Below, piece after piece: positions 1 through 5,261 of a DNA stretch of 17,346 nt (within the stretch, counting starts at the first letter, position 1; each line of letters opens with the position of its first letter). The position numbers were made by a program, and so were the translations under genes. The stretch comes from an uncultured Fibrobacter sp. (GTDB lineage: Bacteria > Fibrobacterota > Fibrobacteria > Fibrobacterales > Fibrobacteraceae): assembly GCF_900316465.1 (NCBI RefSeq), contig NZ_ONDD01000047.1:1-17346 (forward strand), in the 5' to 3' direction. Below the pieces are notes generated by a model. That model was not told the DNA's origin and did not search any database. It saw only the letters and a list, made by a program, of their open reading frames with translations.

Positions 1-97
1 GTATAACTGTGAGCCATAAGCTCCATGCGTTAAGCAGGAGCGTTGGCGAGAGTGAGGCGATGTCACATTCTTGTTTTGAAATAGAGCCGAACGGTAT
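1..97. other. Left edge without a supported gene
   Basis: No gene can be supported here. A plus frame is open from base 3 to a TGA near 142, but it enters from outside the window, runs through the terminator of the minus-strand GH5 gene, and its predicted peptide resembles no family I know. It could be the tail of a gene beyond the window or chance. No clear promoter or RNA gene was seen. Confidence 0.4.
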
Positions 98-126
98 AAA
101 AAAGGCCCGGCCCATAAGGCCGGACC
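98..126 (-). terminator. Intrinsic terminator of the GH5 gene
   Basis: On the minus strand, GGTCCGGCC, a 5-nt loop and GGCCGGGCC form a 9-bp GC-rich stem with one G-U pair (arms 118-126 and 104-112), followed directly by a run of six T (98-103). It lies about 25 nt after the GH5 stop codon, a classical Rho-independent terminator. Confidence 0.9.
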
Positions 127-149
127 CCTTCTCTCTCGTTTGATTGGTA

Positions 150-1610
150 TTACTTAATCTGGATTGCACGCACCATGTTCGTTCCGTTTCCGCGGATCTT
201 GGCAACGTACATGCCTGCGGGGAACTTGGCGAGCGAAAGTGTTCCGCTCACGTTGTCGATAGCCATGAGCTTGTCGCCCTTGGTGCTGAAAATTTCAACC
301 GTCATGGGGGCGCCTGCAATGTGCAAGGCGTTGCTCGAGAACGTTACGTTGAAGTTTACGCTTGTCTTTGCAAAAATCGGGACTTCGTTGCCACCATTAT
401 TCTGGTTGTTTCCGTTGTTATTTCCGTTCTGGTTATTATTGCCGCCGTTTTGGTTGTTGTTACCCTGGTTTTCGTTACCGTTGGAACCACTATTGTTTCC
501 TTCATTATTTCCGGCGTTGGCTGCGCACTTGGTGTAGCTGGCGGGGTTGGTAGAAAGGTAGCCTTTCACCAGATTGCCCGATGTGGTATACTGGAGCGAA
601 GTCTTGGTTGAAGAGCCTTGGAAAGCGGCGGTGCCTTCGTTAATGGTGGAGGCAGACCAGTTCGCCCAAGAAAGCTGATACTTGTTCACGTATTCCTGCC
701 AGCTCTGGTTACGGCCCTGGTCCGGATTTCCGGCACCGCTTGCATCTGCCGTGCCCCATTCCGAAATGAATACGGAAAGACCAGCCTTGATTGCCTTTTC
801 GCCCTTGACGCCTTCGCTTTCGCCGCCCCAGCTGTAAGTTCCTTCCCAGTTGTGGCTGTTAGCGTAGTAGTGCAGGGTGTAGGCGGTATTTTTCTTGGAG
901 TCGCTGACTTCGTTGCCGATAGCGTCAGACGGGTTCTGGTCCCAAGAGGGGTTGCCCACGAGCACCAGGTTGTCGGAATACTGGCGAATCACTTCAATAA
1001 CCTGGTTTGCGTAGTTCTTGACATCGCTCCAAGGAATCTGCTGCGGTTCGTTGTAGACTTCGAAAATCACGTTGTCGTACTTGCCGTAGGTTTCGGCCAT
1101 TTCTTTAAAGAAATTCTTGGCGGCATCGGTCTGCTTGTGGGCTTCGTGGGAATGCCAGTCGATAATCACGTAAATGTCGTTCTTGATTGCGGCTTCGACG
1201 ACGGTCTTGACGAATTGCTTCTGGTGTTCGGAGTCGCTGGCGTAGCCCTTGAGCTGGATCCCGTTCCATTCGCCCTTCCAGTCTTCGTTGCCGGTAGCCA
1301 TGGCGGCGCGCACAATCTGGATTTTCATGTCGTTCACCATGGTGGAAATGCCTTCTTCACTCCAAAATTCCAAAGCCTGGGGCATTAGGCTCCAGTAAAG
1401 GCTCATGCCTCGCACTTGAACTTCGGCACCGTCCTTGACGCCTTCGCAGCTGCCGTAAATACGGCCTTGACCTTGTGAGTTCTTGCCGGTCATCAACTGA
1501 CCATATTGGCTAACAGGACCCACGCGGGTGGGGGTAATATCTTGGGCGGTGGCAAAGGTTGCACACAGGGCCAAAGATGACAGCAGTGCAGGTATGGATA
1601 AAGATTTCAT
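150..1610 (-). CDS. Secreted GH5 endoglucanase (cellulase), probably subfamily GH5_2
   Basis: 486 residues. It probably hydrolyses internal beta-1,4-glucosidic bonds of cellulose outside the cell. Residues 1-22 form a signal peptide (cleavage near ATA|Q). The GH5 barrel spans about 30-360: RAAM at 101-104, IIDWH at 149-153, acid/base Glu188 in VYNEP, HYY at 247-249 and nucleophile Glu284 in ISEWG. The motifs resemble the Bacillus-type GH5_2 endoglucanases. An Asn/Gly linker (about 366-408) leads to a C-terminal module (about 409-486) with a PAGMYV turn and a basic final strand, like those of the GH8 and GH11 enzymes here; this resembles a type IX sorting domain, but the secretion route is inferred. 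The start has a Shine-Dalgarno-like AGAGGGA about 6 nt upstream. Divergent from the GH8 gene. Exact substrate preference cannot be read from sequence. Confidence 0.93.
   Translation of the reverse strand: MKSLSIPALLSSLALCATFATAQDITPTRVGPVSQYGQLMTGKNSQGQGRIYGSCEGVKDGAEVQVRGMSLYWSLMPQALEFWSEEGISTMVNDMKIQIVRAAMATGNEDWKGEWNGIQLKGYASDSEHQKQFVKTVVEAAIKNDIYVIIDWHSHEAHKQTDAAKNFFKEMAETYGKYDNVIFEVYNEPQQIPWSDVKNYANQVIEVIRQYSDNLVLVGNPSWDQNPSDAIGNEVSDSKKNTAYTLHYYANSHNWEGTYSWGGESEGVKGEKAIKAGLSVFISEWGTADASGAGNPDQGRNQSWQEYVNKYQLSWANWSASTINEGTAAFQGSSTKTSLQYTTSGNLVKGYLSTNPASYTKCAANAGNNEGNNSGSNGNENQGNNNQNGGNNNQNGNNNGNNQNNGGNEVPIFAKTSVNFNVTFSSNALHIAGAPMTVEIFSTKGDKLMAIDNVSGTLSLAKFPAGMYVAKIRGNGTNMVRAIQIK
387..515 (-). 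repeat. Asn/Gly-rich linker repeats inside the GH5 gene
   Basis: These bases encode residues 366-408 of the GH5 enzyme, a low-complexity run made of variants of NNNQNGG and GNN, in imperfect short direct repeats of AAC/AAT/GGC codons. It is a flexible spacer between the catalytic domain and the C-terminal module, and its length could vary between strains by slippage. Confidence 0.8.
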
Positions 1611-1629
1611 AGAACATCCCTCTTTTTAA

Positions 1630-1637
1630 CGAAAATA
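1630..1637 (-). promoter_or_regulatory. Weak candidate -7 box of the GH5 gene
   Basis: The minus strand reads TATTTTCG, one mismatch from TAnnTTTG, 19 nt before the GH5 ATG, so the Shine-Dalgarno AGAGGGA would lie in a short leader. No convincing -33 TTTG is seen at 19-21 nt. It overlaps the left arm of the inverted repeat at 1633-1677. Confidence 0.35.
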
Positions 1638-1677
1638 GGTTTTAAAGGGTAAAAACGAGAAAAAGCGGAACCTATTT
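1633..1677. promoter_or_regulatory. Spaced inverted repeat between the cellulase genes
   Basis: AAATAGGTT (1633-1641) and AACCTATTT (1669-1677) are perfect 9-nt inverted arms with 27 nt between them, in the 208-bp gap between the GH5 and GH8 starts. The left arm overlaps the candidate GH5 promoter box. The arm centres are 36 bp apart (about 3.4 helical turns), so cooperative binding of two dimers is conceivable but unproven. A further small dyad, TTACA-N4-TGTAA, lies at 1682-1695. The rest of 1696-1760 shows nothing clear. Confidence 0.4.
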
Positions 1678-1760
1678 CTGTTTACAGCTGTGTAACGGCT
1701 GAAAACGGGCTTTTTTGCGGCTTTAAGGCGTGATTTTAAGCACGTGGTATAAAAATAAAA

Positions 1761-1791
1761 GTTGCTTTTTTGCAAAAATCCATTATCTTTG
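1761..1791 (+). promoter_or_regulatory. Bacteroidetes-like promoter of the GH8 gene
   Basis: GTTG (1761-1764), 19 nt and TATCTTTG (1784-1791) match the Bacteroidetes-type arrangement TTTG-N19-21-TAnnTTTG with one mismatch. Initiation about 5 nt later would give a leader of roughly 20 nt containing AAGGAG (1806-1811), 7 nt before the GH8 ATG at 1819. Confidence 0.6.
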
Positions 1792-1818
1792 AGGGTAGAA
1801 TAAAAAAGGAGTATATAT

Positions 1819-3201
1819 ATGGGATGTAAAGTTTGGGCCGCGTCTTTGGCGTTGGCGTTTGGTCTTTCTCAAGCGACGGTGAATTTCCCGTTTCCGCAGA
1901 TGTCCGATTACGGTGGAAATGCAACCTTGCTGAGTGACAAGGTTGCCGCTTCGGAACAGCTGAAAAAGCAGTTCCTGTACTGGAAACAGGCCATGTACAA
2001 CGAATCGGGCGATATTGCGGGCATTCGTTCGGACCCCGGTTCCGATGCGTATTTTTCGGAAGGTGTCGGTTACGGCATGCTTCTGATGGTGTATTTTAGT
2101 GACAACACGACCAGTTACCAGGCTGAATTCGACAAGATTTGGAATTTCTACAAGAAGTTCCAGAACGAAAACGGACTCATGATCTGGAAAATCGGTAACC
2201 TTTCGGAATCTTGGGATGCGGGTAACGGTGCCGCACTCGATGGCGATATCGATGCCGCTGCAGCCTTGGTGATGGCTTACTACCAGTTCGGCGACGAAAA
2301 GTACAAGGAAGACGCCAAGAAGCTCATCCAGGCCATGAAAAAGTCCGAGTTCGAAAGCAACGGCTTGCACTTGCCGGGCGACAAGTGGGGCGACGCTGGC
2401 TTTAACCGTAAGAATCCGGGTTACTTCGATCCGGCCTACATGCCCCTGTTTGCCGCAATCGATGAAGAAAATGCCGAATTCTGGAGCTCTACCGCCTACG
2501 ATGCGAACATGAAACTGTACGAATCCAGCTCTGCCGAAGTCAAGACGGGCTTGATTGATGACTGGACCGACAAGAACGGCAAGAGTGAAGACGACTATTA
2601 CAGCTACGATGCTTCGCGCGCCCCCTGGCGTAACGCGAAGGCTGTGTGCTGGCATGGCGACCAGCGTGCGCTCGCCATCGACAAGAAGATGGCTGAATTC
2701 GTGTCGACGGTCAATGCTTCTAGCATGAGCGGCCCCGTGCTCCGTTCTTCGGGCAGCCTCGGCAGTGACCACAACAGCACATTTGTGACATCCCTGATGA
2801 CGGCGCTCATTTCGGATTCCAAGTACCAGGCCAAGCTCGACGAATACTGGAAAGAAGCAGTGGCACTCGGCGACGAGAACTACTTTAACCAGTCGCTCAA
2901 GCTCTTGAACGGCCTCTTGGTTTCGGGCAACATGCCGAACCTCATGAACGCAAATTCCGGTACGACCGGCATCGCAAAGGCCAAAGTCGCAAGTGCTCCG
3001 GCGGTTTCGCTGCAGGGGCGCACGCTCCAAGTCCGCACCGAGGGCGCAACACGTGTCGATGTGTTCAATGTGGCAGGCCATGCGGTCAAGACTCAGGAGG
3101 GTAGCCAGTCCATGAACCTCCAGGGAATCCCCGCAGGTGTCTATATGGTTCGCGTTCAGACGAAAAATGCGACTATGATGCAAAAGATTCGCTTGCAATA
3201 A
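1819..3201 (+). CDS. Secreted GH8 endo-beta-glycosidase (cellulase/glucanase)
   Basis: 460 residues. It probably cleaves beta-1,4-linked glucan (endoglucanase) or another beta-glycan used by GH8 enzymes, such as lichenan or xylan; sequence alone does not decide. A short signal peptide (1-19, SQA|T) precedes the (alpha/alpha)6 catalytic domain (about 22-385). Visible hallmarks are SEGVGYGM with proton donor Glu81, DGDID with substrate-binding Asp143, and YDASRAPWR with candidate base Asp264. Residues 388-460 form a C-terminal beta module with IPAGVYMV near the end and a basic tail (KIRLQ), like that of the neighbouring GH5. The start has AAGGAG 7 nt upstream. Divergent from GH5 with a shared control region, suggesting joint regulation of cellulases. 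Codons TTA, CTA and TCA appear to be avoided, as expected of an optimised gene. Confidence 0.93.
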   Translation: MGCKVWAASLALAFGLSQATVNFPFPQMSDYGGNATLLSDKVAASEQLKKQFLYWKQAMYNESGDIAGIRSDPGSDAYFSEGVGYGMLLMVYFSDNTTSYQAEFDKIWNFYKKFQNENGLMIWKIGNLSESWDAGNGAALDGDIDAAAALVMAYYQFGDEKYKEDAKKLIQAMKKSEFESNGLHLPGDKWGDAGFNRKNPGYFDPAYMPLFAAIDEENAEFWSSTAYDANMKLYESSSAEVKTGLIDDWTDKNGKSEDDYYSYDASRAPWRNAKAVCWHGDQRALAIDKKMAEFVSTVNASSMSGPVLRSSGSLGSDHNSTFVTSLMTALISDSKYQAKLDEYWKEAVALGDENYFNQSLKLLNGLLVSGNMPNLMNANSGTTGIAKAKVASAPAVSLQGRTLQVRTEGATRVDVFNVAGHAVKTQEGSQSMNLQGIPAGVYMVRVQTKNATMMQKIRLQ

Positions 3202-3225
3202 AGCGTTCTATTGTATGTTTTAACG

Positions 3226-3266
3226 AAAAAACGCAGGTGCCCGCTGGGCGCTTGCGTTTATTTTTT
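3226..3266 (+). terminator. Intrinsic terminator of the GH8 gene
   Basis: Arms 3230-3242 (AACGCAGGTGCCC) and 3246-3258 (GGGCGCTTGCGTT) form a 13-bp stem with two G-U pairs and a GCT loop, followed by TTATTTTTT. It ends only about 15 nt before the next start codon, so that gene's promoter must overlap the terminator. Confidence 0.88.
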
Positions 3267-3268
3267 CG

Positions 3269-3276
3269 TATCTTTA
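3269..3276 (+). promoter_or_regulatory. TAnnTTT box directly before the PD40 gene
   Basis: TATCTTTA ends 4 nt before the ATG at 3281. If it is a -7 element, transcription would begin at or near the A of the start codon, giving a leaderless mRNA. No usable Shine-Dalgarno is present: the AGGG at 3276-3279 is only one nt from the ATG. No clear -33 TTTG was found. Confidence 0.5.
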
Positions 3277-3280
3277 GGGC

Positions 3281-4480
3281 ATGAATAGAATTTTGAAGTT
3301 TTGTGCCTGTGCCGTTTTTGGTGTGACCTCGGTTTTTGCCCAGCAGGGCGCTCCGACGGGTGCCGCCGTTGACCCTTCTGCCGATGAACAGAAAGCCCTC
3401 AGTGCCTTGAAAGGCAAACTTGAAGGTGCGATTGTCTGGGCGACGAGCCGCGCCAATTCCCACCACGATATTTGGATTATGAATGCCGATGGCACGAATG
3501 CCCGTGCCTTGACTCAGGGTGACAACGTGGACTGGTTCCCGCGCATTTCGCCGGATGGTTCTACAGTGCTCTTTAACCGCAGCAAGGGCGGTTGGGTTCC
3601 TGAAAACGACGCCAACTACCCTGAAAAGTGGGATTTGTGGATGGTCGACATCTCGGGCGAAAATGCTCGCAAGGTTGTAGACAATGCAACGTGGGGCACC
3701 TGGAGGCCCGACGGCAAGTCGATCGTCTTTAGCCGTGCCGGTAAGGTGTTTACCATGGATCTCGGCAGCAAGAAAGAGACTCTTGTGCTCGATGGCGAAA
3801 AGGCTTTCAACAAGTCCGGCGTGATTCTGCAGGAGCCGAACATGAGCCCCGATGGCAAGCACTTAGCCATTACGCTCCGCGGTTCCATGCGCGAAACGGG
3901 CGTGTGGGATTTGGCAAAGAATGCCTGGACCAAGTCCGGTGACGGTTGCCAGATTGACTGGAATTTTGACGGCAGCAAGCTTTACCGCGTGAACCCGACG
4001 GGTAACGGTGGCACGGCTGCTCCGAGCGAAATCCTCTGGTTCAGCGCCAAGGATGGCAAGCAGGTTGAAAAGGTCGGCTTCTTTGGCATTCCGAAGAACG
4101 TGAAGTTGATGGACTTGCCTGGCCGCCGCAGTCACGAATATTTCCCGCGCCTGTCTCCCGACGGCAAGTGGCTTGTTTGGGGTGCTACCGACAAGGGCCA
4201 CGACCACGACTTGTTCGACTACGAACTGTACATCTGGAAGATTGGCGATCCAGTGGAATCGGCAACGCGTATTACTTACCATAGCGGTAACGACCGCTGG
4301 CCGGACATTTGGCTCGGTAAGGTTCCGGTAAAGGAATCTGCACCTGTTGCCCAGGCTGCCGCTGCGACTGCTGCAAACGTGCCCGCAGCTGTGGCCGGTG
4401 GTGTAAGCGAAGCCAAGATGGACGAACTCATCAAGGCCATTGATCGCTTGACTGAAGCAGTGAAGTCTTTAGCTAAGTAG
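3281..4480 (+). CDS. Secreted TolB/PD40-type beta-propeller protein
   Basis: 399 residues. A signal peptide (1-20, VFA|QQ) places it in the periplasm or outside. Residues about 45-345 carry repeated PD40 blade motifs: PRISPDGSTVLF (88-99), WRPDGKSIVF (141-150), PNMSPDGKHLAI (186-197) and PRLSPDGKWLVW (289-300), with DIWIMNADG-type blade strands. The family resembles the TolB C-terminal propeller, but the TolB N-terminal domain is missing, so it is not TolB itself. An Ala-rich stretch (about 354-375) leads to an amphipathic helix (376-398) that may form a small coiled coil. No catalytic motif is seen; a binding or scaffolding role is inferred. Its SPDGK blades resemble the propellers of the two lipoproteins downstream. 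Its 3' end overlaps the convergent methyltransferase gene by 8 bp, and I see no terminator hairpin between them. Confidence 0.82.
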   Translation: MNRILKFCACAVFGVTSVFAQQGAPTGAAVDPSADEQKALSALKGKLEGAIVWATSRANSHHDIWIMNADGTNARALTQGDNVDWFPRISPDGSTVLFNRSKGGWVPENDANYPEKWDLWMVDISGENARKVVDNATWGTWRPDGKSIVFSRAGKVFTMDLGSKKETLVLDGEKAFNKSGVILQEPNMSPDGKHLAITLRGSMRETGVWDLAKNAWTKSGDGCQIDWNFDGSKLYRVNPTGNGGTAAPSEILWFSAKDGKQVEKVGFFGIPKNVKLMDLPGRRSHEYFPRLSPDGKWLVWGATDKGHDHDLFDYELYIWKIGDPVESATRITYHSGNDRWPDIWLGKVPVKESAPVAQAAAATAANVPAAVAGGVSEAKMDELIKAIDRLTEAVKSLAK

Positions 4481-5240
4481 TCGGACCGCAGTCGGAACGA
4501 ATTTTAAAACACATAATGGCATATGCTCCGGCGACATTCATGCTCGCCTTGCGGCCAGCCATCGGGATAGTCACCTTCATCGTCGCTTCGGCCATCAGTT
4601 CCGGAGCGATTCCTAATTCCTCGTTTCCGAGAATGATGAGCCCCTTCTCGGGCCACTTGACTTCGTTAATGCTCGGGATGTCTTCGCCGGTTTCAAGTGC
4701 AATAATCTCGTAGCCGTTTTCCTTGTGCCACTTGACGCAGTCAAAGGGGCTTTCCCAGCGCTTGATAGGAATCCATTCCTGGCAGCCGCGGGCGGCACTC
4801 TTGACCGTCACATGGTCGGGGCCGCAACTGTAACCGCTTAGGTGTACGCCTTCGAGCCCGAAGCAGTCGGTACTGCGAATGATAGAGCCTACGTTAAAGG
4901 CGCTGCGCAAGTTGTGCACGAGTACGGCGAACGGGAGCGGGGCTTCGTTTGCGACTTCGCGGTCGCCCGGCTCTTGCTCCAGGTAAACGTCGCGTTCAAA
5001 CCCGAGCCCGGCCCGAGTGCGGAACGTCTTGTAAAGGTCAATCATCTGGGCTTGATTCTTTCCGGTAAGGCGCTCGCTTTCGGGGAGTTTCATCCATTCG
5101 GCGTAGGTTTCGAATTCACGTTTTGCACGGGGTACGTCGTCGCCCAGCTGCAAAATGATGACACGTAAAAGTTCGGCCATGCGCTTGGCCTTGGAGGTCT
5201 CTTTGGTAGCGAGGAATTTCTTTTCGGAAAACATGGCCAT
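4473..5240 (-). CDS. SpoU/TrmH-family (SPOUT) RNA 2'-O-methyltransferase
   Basis: 255 residues. It likely transfers methyl from S-adenosylmethionine to a ribose 2'-OH in tRNA or rRNA. The knotted SPOUT domain is in the C-terminal half (about 100-248): motif 1 NLRSAFNVGSIIRS with Asn110 and Arg122, motif 2 LIILGNEELG with Glu207, and motif 3 VTIPMAGRKASMNVAGA with Ser233 and Asn235. The first ~95 residues are charged and mostly helical and do not look like the usual L30e-like RNA-binding domain of RlmB/TsnR proteins, so target recognition may differ; the RNA target is unknown. The start at 5240 lacks a Shine-Dalgarno; a second ATG at 5234 would remove two residues. Divergent from the lipoprotein gene with about 20-26 bp between starts. 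Confidence 0.88.
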   Translation of the reverse strand: MAMFSEKKFLATKETSKAKRMAELLRVIILQLGDDVPRAKREFETYAEWMKLPESERLTGKNQAQMIDLYKTFRTRAGLGFERDVYLEQEPGDREVANEAPLPFAVLVHNLRSAFNVGSIIRSTDCFGLEGVHLSGYSCGPDHVTVKSAARGCQEWIPIKRWESPFDCVKWHKENGYEIIALETGEDIPSINEVKWPEKGLIILGNEELGIAPELMAEATMKVTIPMAGRKASMNVAGAYAIMCFKIRSDCGPTT

Positions 5241-5247
5241 AATGTAG

Positions 5248-5255
5248 AAAATGTA
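5248..5255 (-). promoter_or_regulatory. TAnnTTT box before the methyltransferase gene
   Basis: The minus strand reads TACATTTT and ends 7 nt before the ATG at 5240, which predicts a leaderless or nearly leaderless transcript. It overlaps by two bases the plus-strand box at 5254-5261. Confidence 0.42.
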
Positions 5256-5261
5256 TATTTA
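5254..5261 (+). promoter_or_regulatory. TAnnTTT box at the start of the first lipoprotein gene
   Basis: TATATTTA overlaps the first ATG (5261) and lies 5 nt before a second in-frame ATG (5267). A start of transcription about 5-6 nt downstream would fall on the second ATG, so 5267 is the more likely start of translation. No Shine-Dalgarno precedes either ATG. Confidence 0.45.

Noticed and set aside
387..515. CRISPR or tandem repeat array
   Set aside because: The repeats are short, irregular, in frame and encode an Asn/Gly linker. No CRISPR array, tRNA, rRNA, insertion sequence or attachment site was recognised anywhere in the window.
618..1388. 256-codon plus frame opposite the GH5 gene
   Set aside because: In-register shadow of GH5; the minus-strand gene has signal peptide and catalytic motifs.
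1819..1827. Cys3 of the GH8 protein as a lipidation site
   Set aside because: It precedes the hydrophobic stretch and has no lipobox; the protein has an ordinary signal peptide.
1783..3198. 471-codon open frame antisense to the GH8 gene
   Set aside because: In register with the GH8 codons, with no Shine-Dalgarno or domain of its own.
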